Positions 1 to 6,054 of a DNA stretch of 16,996 bases are shown piece by piece. A model generated the notes under the pieces. The model was given only the letters and a program-made list of their open reading frames with translations, was not told the origin of the DNA and made no database searches. The position numbers were made by a program, and so were the translations under genes. The number at the start of each line of letters is the position of its first letter. The stretch's first letter is position 1. This DNA comes from Alphaproteobacteria bacterium UBA6038 (GTDB lineage: Bacteria > Pseudomonadota > Alphaproteobacteria > Micropepsales > Micropepsaceae): NCBI GenBank assembly GCA_002429315.1, contig DIZC01000086.1, positions 48,877 to 65,872 of the forward strand, in the 5' to 3' direction.

Positions 1-339
1 GCCAAGTGGAGGAAGCGCCTCGGCATCGTCCGCCATGGCTTCACCCATTTCGAACTGGAGATCGAAGTCTATGTCGCGGACGTGGTGAAGCGCCCGCGCG
101 CCTATGGCTCTCCCCCCGTTTACGGGGGGAGTACCGCCGAAGGCGGGGAAGGGGGCGTTCGCTCTCGCCCCCTCCACCATGCTTCGCATGGTCCCCCTCC
201 CCCGGGCGGGGGAGGAACCTGGGTTGCAGAGAAGGACCTGCAAACCGCTGCGCTGCCGACAGTGATGCGCAAGATCATCGCGCATGCGCTGGATGACGGC
301 GGTCCGTTGTTTCACACCAGCGCGGCACGCAGGCGCTGA
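1..339 (+). CDS. mutY: A/G-specific adenine glycosylase MutY, 3' end (partial)
   Basis: This is the C-terminal 112 residues of MutY, which removes adenine mispaired with 8-oxoguanine in base excision repair. The 5' part lies off the window. Frame 1 is open to TGA at 337-339. The visible part is the NUDIX-like 8-oxoG recognition domain: a VRHGFTHFELEIEVY strand-turn-strand at residues 10-24 and the family-typical TWVAEKDL...ALPTVMRKIIAHAL at residues 73-97. Between them, where relatives have a short linker, residues 36-72 are a low-complexity Gly/Pro/Arg stretch encoded by a palindromic DNA element (listed separately). The frame is kept across the insertion, so the protein is probably still made. 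Its last 28 bases overlap the tail of the convergent ccrM. The N-terminal helix-hairpin-helix and Fe-S parts cannot be seen. Confidence 0.88.
   Translation, partial: AKWRKRLGIVRHGFTHFELEIEVYVADVVKRPRAYGSPPVYGGSTAEGGEGGVRSRPLHHASHGPPPPGGGGTWVAEKDLQTAALPTVMRKIIAHALDDGGPLFHTSAARRR
106..216. repeat. Palindromic repeat element inserted in frame in mutY
   Basis: About 110 bp made of four consecutive hairpins: 110-118 with 123-131 (9 bp, loop TTTA), 134-138 with 142-146 (CCGCC/GGCGG), 176-182 with 186-192 (ACCATGC/GCATGGT), and 196-203 with 208-215 (CCTCCCCC/GGGGGAGG). The composition and clustered hairpins look like an intergenic repeat of GC-rich Alphaproteobacteria, yet the element sits inside the MutY reading frame and codes for about 37 extra residues without disturbing the frame. 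The pattern recalls Rickettsia palindromic elements, but this sequence was not recognised as one. Family membership is inferred from structure only. Confidence 0.75.
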
Positions 340-1400
340 CGGAGCACATCGATGGAGATGAGCGAGCCCTTATCCTCATACATCCAGAAGGTCCAGCCGT
401 TGCAGGCATCGAGCCCCTGCACGTGCGCGGCGATGCGATGGATGGAGCCGGTGGCGTCGGCGCACACCAGCGTGCCGTCGGCGCGGACTTTGGCGCGGTG
501 GCGCTTGGTCGGGCTCATCACCACCGAACCCGGCGGCAGCAGCCCTTGCTCCACCACCCAGCCGAACGGAATGCGCGGCTCGCTGCGCTTCGATTTCGTC
601 ACCTCGACCGCATCGACTTCGAGCGGCCGCACGGCAGCGATGCGCTTGCGGGCGAGCGCGGCGTAATCGGCATCGCGTTCGATGCCGATGAAGTGCCGGC
701 CGAGGCGTTTGGCCACTGCGCCGGTGGTGCCGGAGCCAAAGAACGGATCGAGGATCGTATCGCCCGGCTTGGTGGAGGCGAGGACGACGCGGTGCAGCAA
801 CGCTTCCGGTTTCTGCGTGGAGTGCGCCTTGCCGCCATCCACATCCTTCAGCCGCTCGGCACCGGCGCAGATCGGCAAAGTCCAATCGGAGCGCATCTGC
901 AACTCATCGTTCAGCGCCTTCATCGCCTCATAATTGAAGGTGTAGCTCTTCTGGTCGCGCGACTTCGCCGCCCAGATCAGCGTCTCGTGTGCATTGGTGA
1001 AACGGCGGCCCCGGAAGTTCGGCATCGGGTTGGTCTTTCGCCACACCACGTCGTTCAGAACCCAGAAGCCGAGGTCCTGCAGGATGGCGCCGACACGGAA
1101 GATGTTGTGATACGAGCCGATCACCCACAGCGCGCCCGTGTCCTTCAGGACGCGGCGGGCGGCGCTGAGCCAGTCACGGGTGAAGCGGTCGTACTCGGCG
1201 AAGCTGGAGAACCGGTCCCAGGCATCGTCCACCGCATCGACCTTGGAATTGTCCGGGCGGCGCAGCTCGCCTTCGAGCTGCAGGTTGTACGGCGGATCGG
1301 CGAACACGAGGTCGGCGCACGCTTCCGGCAGCGCGTTCATCGCCTCCACGCAATCGCCGACGATGATGGAATCGACAGCACTTTCGATTGGAAGACCCAC
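312..1400 (-). CDS. ccrM: Cell-cycle-regulated adenine-N6 DNA methyltransferase CcrM (GANTC)
   Basis: CcrM methylates adenine in GANTC and in Alphaproteobacteria couples DNA replication to transcription. The 362-residue product has the beta-class motif order: DPPY (35-38, catalytic motif IV) before the SAM-binding DPFFGSGTTG (218-227). It also has TQKPE at 195-199 and the RPDNSKVDAVDD and IGSYHNIFRVG blocks typical of CcrM. A C-terminal extension (about 275-362, SEPRIPFG...ACNGWTFW) matches the extra DNA-binding domain that separates CcrM from short restriction methyltransferases, and no endonuclease gene is adjacent. The start is GTG at 1398-1400, preceded by an AGGGG sequence. The gene lies downstream of rnhB on the same strand after a 221-bp gap that contains four GANTC sites, and it converges on mutY with a 28-bp overlap. 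Confidence 0.96.
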   Translation of the reverse strand: MGLPIESAVDSIIVGDCVEAMNALPEACADLVFADPPYNLQLEGELRRPDNSKVDAVDDAWDRFSSFAEYDRFTRDWLSAARRVLKDTGALWVIGSYHNIFRVGAILQDLGFWVLNDVVWRKTNPMPNFRGRRFTNAHETLIWAAKSRDQKSYTFNYEAMKALNDELQMRSDWTLPICAGAERLKDVDGGKAHSTQKPEALLHRVVLASTKPGDTILDPFFGSGTTGAVAKRLGRHFIGIERDADYAALARKRIAAVRPLEVDAVEVTKSKRSEPRIPFGWVVEQGLLPPGSVVMSPTKRHRAKVRADGTLVCADATGSIHRIAAHVQGLDACNGWTFWMYEDKGSLISIDVLRQRLRAALV

Positions 1401-1436
1401 CGCCTGCCCCTGAACTTATCCACCGGGCGCCACAGT

Positions 1437-1494
1437 GATTCGCGACGAGTCACAGGTCAAGAGTCTTGCTAAGTCAGATCGTTAATGCCGACTC
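1437..1494 (-). promoter_or_regulatory. GANTC cluster and possible CtrA half-site upstream of ccrM
   Basis: Four GANTC sites lie within 58 bp: GATTC 1437-1441, GAGTC 1447-1451, GAGTC 1461-1465 and GACTC 1490-1494, that is 37 to 94 nt upstream of the ccrM start. Chance predicts about one per 256 bp at even base composition. On the minus strand TTAACGAT (plus-strand 1478-1485) resembles a CtrA half-site (TTAACCAT). In Caulobacter, ccrM is controlled by CtrA and its leader carries GANTC sites, so methylation-dependent autoregulation is a reasonable inference. No convincing -35/-10 pair was assigned. Confidence 0.6.
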
Positions 1495-1518
1495 TTCAGA
1501 TTACCAACAGCCCCGCTT

Positions 1519-1602
1519 CGTCATTGCCGGGCCTGTCCCGGCAATCCATGAACGCGATGTCCAAGGAGTTCATGGATGGCCGGCACAAGGCCGGCCACGA
1601 CG
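1519..1602. repeat. 84-bp inverted-repeat intergenic element
   Basis: Two 35-bp arms, 1519-1553 and 1568-1602, are inverted copies matching at 29 of 35 positions and are separated by 14 bp. They begin CGTCATTGCCGGGCCTGTCC and end, on the other arm, in GGCCGGCCACGACG. Each arm is itself partly palindromic (GCCGGG...CCCGGC; GGCCGGC...GCCGGCC). This is the architecture of the dispersed CGTCATTGCCGG...-type repeats common between genes in many Alphaproteobacteria. It lies between rnhB and ccrM and could act as a transcript-stabilising or attenuating hairpin, or be simply a mobile miniature element. Confidence 0.8.
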
Positions 1603-1621
1603 GAATAGGAGAGGTGGACAG

Positions 1622-2296
1622 TTACGCGGCTTCCGCCTCGGAAAAGCTCTCCGGCTCCACCAGCGAAGCAAGCATCGCCGGTGAAGCATTCGGGTAGAGC
1701 AGGCGGTGGACGGGGGCGAAGCTGCGGCGGTGATGGATGCACGGGCCCAAGCGGTTGAGCGCCTCAATGTGCTCTTCCGTCGAGTAGCCCTTGTTGGTGA
1801 ACCAGCCGTAGCTGGGATGCTGCTCGTGCAGGGCCACCATCATGCGGTCGCGCGTCACCTTGGCGACGATCGAAGCCGCCGCGATGGACACCGAACGCGC
1901 ATCGCCGTCGACGATGGTATCGCACGGGCAGGGCAGCGCCGGGGCATCGTTGCCGTCCACCAGCGCGAACATCGGCGCGAGCGACAGCGCCCGCACGGCG
2001 CGCGCCATGGCGAGATGCGTCGCCTGGCGGATGTTGATGAGATCGATTTCGTCCACGCTCGCTTCGCCGACGCCGACCGCCACCGCCATCTCCAGAATGC
2101 GCGGCAACAGCGCCTCGCGGTCTTCCGGCGTCAGCTGCTTCGAATCGTTGATGCCCTTGGGGATGCGCTTGCGCTCGAAAATCACGGCCGCTGCCACCAC
2201 CGGGCCCGCCAGCGGGCCGCGGCCCGCTTCGTCGACGCCGCAGATGGGCCCCGGCCTCATCTTCAGCACGCGCGACTCGAAAATGTAGTGCGGCAT
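1622..2296 (-). CDS. rnhB: Ribonuclease HII
   Basis: RNase HII incises the RNA strand of RNA-DNA hybrids and starts removal of single ribonucleotides from DNA. The 224-residue product has the full family pattern: GVDEAGRGPLAGPVVAAAV at 20-38 with catalytic D22 and E23, NDSKQLT at 50-56, VDGN with D114, DGDARS...SIAAASIVAKVTRDR with D132, and YGWFTNKGYSTEEH at 163-176. The length is normal. The ATG at 2294-2296 has no clear Shine-Dalgarno; an internal ATG at residue 13 is possible, but the FE-containing N-terminus is typical of relatives, so the longer form is preferred. It is upstream of ccrM on the same strand, though repeat DNA separates them, so they may be transcribed separately. Confidence 0.95.
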   Translation of the reverse strand: MPHYIFESRVLKMRPGPICGVDEAGRGPLAGPVVAAAVIFERKRIPKGINDSKQLTPEDREALLPRILEMAVAVGVGEASVDEIDLINIRQATHLAMARAVRALSLAPMFALVDGNDAPALPCPCDTIVDGDARSVSIAAASIVAKVTRDRMMVALHEQHPSYGWFTNKGYSTEEHIEALNRLGPCIHHRRSFAPVHRLLYPNASPAMLASLVEPESFSEAEAA

Positions 2297-2356
2297 GCGC
2301 GGAGCCTAGGCAGGCGAGAGGCGCACGCAAAGCGGGCAGGCTGGCGCAGCCGCCAC

Positions 2357-2549
2357 TTATGCACATTTGCTCGCGCAGCCGCAGTTCGGCGTTCGCGCGC
2401 GCCAGCAGCGCGCGGGTTTTGCGGCGCCATTGGGCGATGCGGCGGCGGATCGCCTTGCATTCGTTCGTCTGGCGACCGTGCTTCAGGCGATTACGGTTGC
2501 CCAGCGGCGCTCCCACCCGTGGGTGCCACACATCCTCCGGCCGCAACAT
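2357..2549 (-). pseudogene. Remnant of a small GNRNxLKHG-type hypothetical gene
   Basis: Starting at ATG 2547-2549, about 62 codons read as a family-like protein: VGAPLGNRNRLKHGRQT at residues 12-28, followed by a strongly basic helix (RRRIAQWRRKTRALLARANAE). Small proteins with a GAPxGNxNALKHG motif are frequent, unexplained hypotheticals in Alphaproteobacteria, and a similar N-terminal motif occurs in some phage terminase small subunits. Here the frame does not stop where the helix ends but runs on to 1764 through all but the 3' end of rnhB in another frame, which is not believable coding. A single-base shift would end it at TAA 2357-2359. I read it as a frameshifted or decayed gene. An intact overlapping protein cannot be excluded. 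Confidence 0.45.
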
Positions 2550-2590
2550 CTTGAAAGTTGAAGTTACGCTCGCAACCACCCCCCTCCCCC

Positions 2591-2935
2591 CTACTTGTCG
2601 GACCAGACGGCAATCTCATTGCCGTTGGGATCGCGGAAGTGAAAGCGGCGTCCGCCGGGAAATTCGTGATGCTCGGTGATTTCGGCCCCGGCAGAGCGGA
2701 CCTTGGCTTCGAGGGCATCGAGATCGTTCGCCCACAAGACGATGAGAGGCCCGCCGCTTTCGATCACTTTCCGCTCGGCGTTGAAGCCGCCCTTCCGGTC
2801 ACCACTGGTGAATTCCACATAGTCGGAGCCGTAATCGACGAACGTCCAGCCGAAAGCGGAGCCGTAAAAGCGCTTCAGCGCCTCGATGTCGGATGCCGGC
2901 AATTCGATGTAGTCGAGATATCCGTCGCTTCGCAT
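2591..2935 (-). CDS. VOC family (glyoxalase/bleomycin-resistance fold) protein
   Basis: The 114-residue protein has one vicinal-oxygen-chelate module pair. It begins YLDYIELPASDIEALKRFYGSAFGWTF (6-32), has the strand-turn DYVEFTSGDRKGGFN (38-52), and ends with GRRFHFRDPNGNEIAVW (95-111), the hallmark end of VOC domains. Members bind a divalent metal and act on small molecules (glyoxalases, dioxygenases, drug-binding proteins). The substrate cannot be told from sequence. A GGAGGGA sequence on the minus strand precedes ATG 2933-2935. The gene lies 101 bp downstream of the radical SAM gene, separated by a terminator-like G/C hairpin, so it probably has its own transcript. Confidence 0.92.
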   Translation of the reverse strand: MRSDGYLDYIELPASDIEALKRFYGSAFGWTFVDYGSDYVEFTSGDRKGGFNAERKVIESGGPLIVLWANDLDALEAKVRSAGAEITEHHEFPGGRRFHFRDPNGNEIAVWSDK

Positions 2936-3001
2936 CTGTGTCCCTCCGCTTCAGCGCAAGATGTTGTGGCTCAACCCCGTCGGATGCATTTGTTTGTCAA
3001 A

Positions 3002-3027
3002 ATGGGGGGGTGGGGTCCCCCCCCCAT
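3002..3027 (-). terminator. G/C-tract hairpin after the radical SAM gene
   Basis: On the minus strand, just after the TGA at 3037-3039, an ATGGGGGGG arm pairs with CCCCCCCAT (9-bp stem, about 8-nt loop), followed by TTTT. This fits a weak intrinsic terminator between the radical SAM gene and the VOC gene. The plus strand has runs of 7 G and 9 C, which are prone to sequencing length errors, so the exact stem is uncertain. Confidence 0.45.
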
Positions 3028-3036
3028 GTATTCTCC

Positions 3037-4140
3037 TCATAGAAGGGCGAGCTGGTCGCCGGTCCGAGTGGGCCGGCGGAATTTCGACAGGTCCAGCTCG
3101 CGGTCGCGGCTCTCCTTGTTCAGCCCCATCCGCTTCGCCGCCAAATGGAAGCGCCGCGCGATCATTTCGGCGTACGGCCCGGTGCCGCGCATGCGGGTGT
3201 GCCACTGGCTGTCGTAGTCCTTGCCGCCACGCATGGAGCGCACCAGCGACATCACGTGCCTGGCGCGATCCGGCACGTTCGCCTCCAGCCATTCGCGGAA
3301 CAGATCTTTGATCTCGAGCGGCAGGCGCAGCAGCACGTAGCCGGCGGTTTCGGCGCCCGCTTCCACGGCTGCTTCCAGCACGTTCTCCATCTCGTCGTCG
3401 TTCAGCGCGGGGATGACGGGCGCGAACATCACGGCCGCCGGGACGCCTGCCTGCTTCAGCGCACGAATGGTTTCGAGCCGTCGCGGCGGCGTCGCGGCGC
3501 GCGGCTCCATCGCGCGCGCGAGCTTGCGGTCGAGCGTGGTGACGGACAGCGCCACGCGCACCAGCCCCAATTCGGCCATGGGTTTGAGGATGTCGAGATC
3601 GCGCTGGATGAGGGCGGATTTGGTGACGATGCCGACGGGGTGGCGGAATTCGAGCAGCACTTCGAGGATGCCGCGCATGATGCGCATCTTCTTTTCGAGC
3701 GGCTGATAGGGATCGGTGTTGGTGCCGATGGCCAGCACCTTGGGCACATAGTTCGGCGCCGACAATTCCTTCGCCAGCAGCCTGGCGGCATCCGGCTTGG
3801 CAAACAGTTTGGATTCGAAATCGGCGCCGGGCGAGAAGCCGAGATAGGCATGTGTCGGCCGGGCAAAGCAGTAGATGCAGCCGTGCTCGCAGCCTCGATA
3901 AGGATTGATCGACTGCTGAAAGGAGATGTCGGGCGAGCTGTTGCGGGCGATGATGGTGCGGGTGGAATCGATCAGCACCTCGGTCTTGAGCGGCGCCAGT
4001 TCATCCGTATCGCCGAGATCGTTCCAGCCGTCGTCGAACAGCACGCGGGTCTCGCGCTCGTAGCGCCCGACTGCATTGGAGCGCGCACCTCGACCTCTCA
4101 GCCGCCGCGGATCGGCGGTGATGTCCAGAACCGTCGTCAT
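3037..4140 (-). CDS. PA0069 family radical SAM protein
   Basis: The 367-residue protein is a radical SAM enzyme of the PA0069/SplB-like group (COG1533). The N-terminus has RRLRGRGARSNAVGRYE (12-28). The 4Fe-4S-binding motif is CEHGCIYCF with Cys84, Cys88 and Cys91 (CX3CX2C), directly after SINPYRGC. Downstream blocks GTNTDPYQPLEKK, VTKSALIQRD and FAPVIPALND are typical of the barrel. The group is related to spore photoproduct lyase, but no substrate is established. An upstream in-frame ATG at 4251 exists, but the promoter lies inside that extension, so ATG 4138-4140 is the start. No Shine-Dalgarno is visible and the predicted transcription start coincides with this ATG, suggesting a leaderless mRNA. 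The LexA-type box upstream suggests SOS control. Confidence 0.93.
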   Translation of the reverse strand: MTTVLDITADPRRLRGRGARSNAVGRYERETRVLFDDGWNDLGDTDELAPLKTEVLIDSTRTIIARNSSPDISFQQSINPYRGCEHGCIYCFARPTHAYLGFSPGADFESKLFAKPDAARLLAKELSAPNYVPKVLAIGTNTDPYQPLEKKMRIMRGILEVLLEFRHPVGIVTKSALIQRDLDILKPMAELGLVRVALSVTTLDRKLARAMEPRAATPPRRLETIRALKQAGVPAAVMFAPVIPALNDDEMENVLEAAVEAGAETAGYVLLRLPLEIKDLFREWLEANVPDRARHVMSLVRSMRGGKDYDSQWHTRMRGTGPYAEMIARRFHLAAKRMGLNKESRDRELDLSKFRRPTRTGDQLALL

Positions 4141-4147
4141 GAGAACG

Positions 4148-4180
4148 AATGTAGGGCGCCGATGAGAACATGTCAAGAAC
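4148..4180 (-). promoter_or_regulatory. Promoter with LexA-type box (GAAC-N7-GAAC)
   Basis: On the minus strand TTGACA (plus-strand 4171-4176) is followed after exactly 17 bp by TACATT (4148-4153), a strong sigma70-type promoter. Transcription would start about 7 bp on, at the ATG of the radical SAM gene. GAACATGTCAAGAAC (4166-4180, GAAC-N7-GAAC) encloses the -35 hexamer and matches the direct-repeat LexA box known in Alphaproteobacteria. A further GAAC lies at 4143-4146. Binding there would block RNA polymerase, so the gene is predicted to be induced by DNA damage. LexA itself is not in the window. Confidence 0.7.
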
Positions 4181-4378
4181 ACACTCTGGGCCTTCCGGGG
4201 CCCTTCTGAGCCCTCCTCCAGACAAAAGAGCACCCTTATTCGGATGGCCAAACCGGGGTACTGGGAGGTGACGCTGCCGCCCTACGTCCGCTTTTGGCGG
4301 AGACATCGGCTCAGGCAAGTACATCGTGCTAGTCAGTATCGTTCTGGAGGGCGATTCGCTTGCGCGCGCGCGAGATAG
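4181..4378. other. Intergenic region without recognised gene
   Basis: About 200 bp between the radical SAM promoter and the end of the GloVer-repeat gene. It contains a small hairpin near 4285-4300 (TCCGC-TTTTG-GCGGA) that resembles common alphaproteobacterial intergenic repeats, and a GC alternating run (GCGCGCGCGCG) near 4362-4371. No supported coding sequence or RNA was seen. Confidence 0.4.
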
Positions 4379-5542
4379 TTATTTTCTTACACTGAACACC
4401 ACGCCATGATTGTTGTCGCCCCCCGAAATGGCGGTGCCGTAGAGCAAGCGCTCCCCTTTGACCAATCCAGCAGCCGACGATCCGCCGTGGTCGCCGGTGA
4501 AGTTGTGAAGAACAGTCCCGGTTCCGTCCGAAGAAACCTTGACCACCGTGCCGTAGCCGTTGGCGCCACCGCCGTATGTCGCTAGGTAAAGATCGGTCCC
4601 CAAGCTCAATACGTCACCAACCGGACTGGCGCCATTCGTGCCGTTGAAGCTGTAAAGCGTGGTGAAATCCCCACCTGGCGGCAGCTCGAACACGGTGCCG
4701 TAATCGCCTGCGCCGCCGTAGCCAGCCGTGCCGTACAGGTTACCAGCCCTGTCTATCTCCAGGCCGCCTACTGGGTAGCGGCCATCGTCGTTGTTCGTGA
4801 ATGAATAAAGGATGACGAACGTGCCATCGGGGGAGAGCCTGTAGACCGTACCGCAGCTATGACCGCTGCACGAGGTCGAACTGCCGCCCAAGCCGGTGAC
4901 GCCGTAAAGGTTGCCCGCGCGATCCCGAGCCAGGCGGCCCGTTGGAGCGTAGGCCGTGCTGTCGAAGGCGTGCAGGATCTTGAAGGTGCCGCCCGCCCCA
5001 TACTTGAAGAGTGTACCCAGATCGAGCGATCCACCAGCCTCGCTGACTCCATAGAGATTTCCCCGCGCATCGGAAATCATCCGCCACTGAGGATAGCGGC
5101 CGTCATTGGGCTGACCGGCGAAAGTGTGCAGCACGGTGAAAGTGCCGCTGGCCGTCAGCTTGTACATGATGCCAAAGCCGGCGCTGCCGCCCGCGAATGT
5201 GACGCCATAGAGATCGCCGGTCGAATTGCCGATTGTCACGCCTGCCGCCGGATTGGCGCCACCGGAGCCTCCGTCGAAGGAATGAAGCAGCGTCTCGGTG
5301 CCGTTCGGAGCGATCTTGAAAACCGTGCCATTGTCCGAAGTACCACCGCCATACGTGGTGCCGTAGAGATTGCCGCTGCCGTCGAACGTGACATCGGACC
5401 TGGGCATGTCGCCGTCGGCCGGAGCTCCGGCAAAGCTGTGAATCACGTTGTAACCCTTTGCCTGCACGGCGGGCGCGAAAACACTCCCCGCAACGCTTGC
5501 GCTCAGCAACGCTGCCGCAGTCACCACGTGAATCTTCAGCAT
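4379..5542 (-). CDS. Secreted choice-of-anchor GloVer tandem-repeat protein
   Basis: The 387-residue protein has a signal peptide (1-28, cleavage after PAVQA) and then about seven copies of a 45-55-residue repeat with the pattern h-LHSFxG...P...GNLYGTTxxGG...GTVFK. Clear copies start at VIHSFAG, LLHSFDG, VLHTFAG, ILHAFDS, ILYSFTN, TLYSFNG and VLHNFTG. This is the TIGR03803 (GloVer) repeat, which probably forms a beta-propeller or related all-beta fold in extracytoplasmic proteins. No enzymatic residues are evident and no C-terminal sorting anchor is visible, so export to the periplasm or outside is inferred. ATG 5540-5542 is preceded by GAGGGGAAG. It stands alone on its strand with 500 bp of intergenic DNA upstream. 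Confidence 0.92.
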   Translation of the reverse strand: MLKIHVVTAAALLSASVAGSVFAPAVQAKGYNVIHSFAGAPADGDMPRSDVTFDGSGNLYGTTYGGGTSDNGTVFKIAPNGTETLLHSFDGGSGGANPAAGVTIGNSTGDLYGVTFAGGSAGFGIMYKLTASGTFTVLHTFAGQPNDGRYPQWRMISDARGNLYGVSEAGGSLDLGTLFKYGAGGTFKILHAFDSTAYAPTGRLARDRAGNLYGVTGLGGSSTSCSGHSCGTVYRLSPDGTFVILYSFTNNDDGRYPVGGLEIDRAGNLYGTAGYGGAGDYGTVFELPPGGDFTTLYSFNGTNGASPVGDVLSLGTDLYLATYGGGANGYGTVVKVSSDGTGTVLHNFTGDHGGSSAAGLVKGERLLYGTAISGGDNNHGVVFSVRK

Positions 5543-5683
5543 AACTTCCCCTCATGATTTTAAGCCCAGTCGCAATGCTGGACTTGGTGACAAACAGCGC
5601 GATCCGGCCGAGGATTGGTCTGGGTGAAATCCCCCCGCCGTTGCGAAGTGATGATCAGACACGCGTTTCGTGGCCGCGGCAAT

Positions 5684-5701
5684 TGGTGCAAAACTGCACC
5701 A
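5684..5701. promoter_or_regulatory. 18-bp dyad resembling a LuxR-type (tra-box-like) operator
   Basis: TGGTGCAAAACTGCACCA is a perfect 7-bp inverted repeat around AAAC. Its core GTGCAAAACTGCAC matches the Agrobacterium tra box core GTGCAGATCTGCAC at 12 of 14 positions. It lies 142 bp upstream of the GloVer gene and 69 bp upstream of a small plus-strand ORF. No luxR or luxI gene is in the window, so operator function is a guess. Confidence 0.35.
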
Positions 5702-5769
5702 CGACCCGACGGGATTGCACAAAATACTAAGAAGGATAGGGTGCCGATCGCGCAAGCGAGGGGCAATCG

Positions 5770-5859
5770 ATGCATCGGACATCTATGGCGGCGGCCGCTT
5801 TGGCCGGCGCACTCGTTCTCGTCTGTTCTGTAGCCCACGCGGGCGGCGCGCGCCGATAG
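5770..5859 (+). CDS. Signal-peptide-like mini-ORF (29 aa)
   Basis: ATG 5770-5772 is preceded at good spacing by GAGGGG and opens a 29-codon frame ending at TAG 5857-5859. The product is a textbook signal peptide: polar start, hydrophobic core AAAALAGALVLVCSVAHA with an AHA cleavage site, and then only GGARR. It may be the 5' stump of a secreted protein gene lost by mutation or deletion, or a chance ORF. The frame after TAG stays open into the methyltransferase at 6055, but the 195 bases between do not look like coding sequence. No family recognised. Confidence 0.3.
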   Translation: MHRTSMAAAALAGALVLVCSVAHAGGARR

Positions 5860-6054
5860 CGTGCGGTCGGCCGTCTGCACACGCCGATGCCGGATTCCAT
5901 TGGGCAGCGCGGGCGCAGCGGAAAACCGCTAGCGCAGAATCGCTGTGGCGAGAAAGCTAAACTGGGTGCAATATTTTCGCTCGTTGCCCTTCGTTCCAGG
6001 ACCGCGCATGGCCTTGTCGATTGCCCGCTGCACCTGCCCGCGCATGATTACACA
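5860..6054. other. Non-coding lead-in to the O-methyltransferase
   Basis: Together with the two features before it, this completes the 512-bp gap between the GloVer gene and the methyltransferase. An AT-rich patch (GTGCAATATTTTCGC, about 5965-5980) could hold the -10 region of the methyltransferase promoter, but no matching -35 was identified. Confidence 0.35.

Noticed and set aside
423..1472. Long plus-strand ORF (349 codons) antisense to ccrM
   Set aside because: It mirrors the ccrM gene in the opposite strand; high GC makes such shadow frames common, and the translation shows no family motifs while ccrM matches throughout.
3145..4209. Long plus-strand ORF antisense to the radical SAM gene
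   Set aside because: No recognisable domains; the minus strand has the complete Cys motif and a promoter. Shadow frame.
4281..4305. Small hairpin TCCGC-TTTTG-GCGGA as terminator of the GloVer gene
   Set aside because: The stem is only 5 bp, no T-run follows on the minus strand, and it lies about 90 bp beyond the stop.
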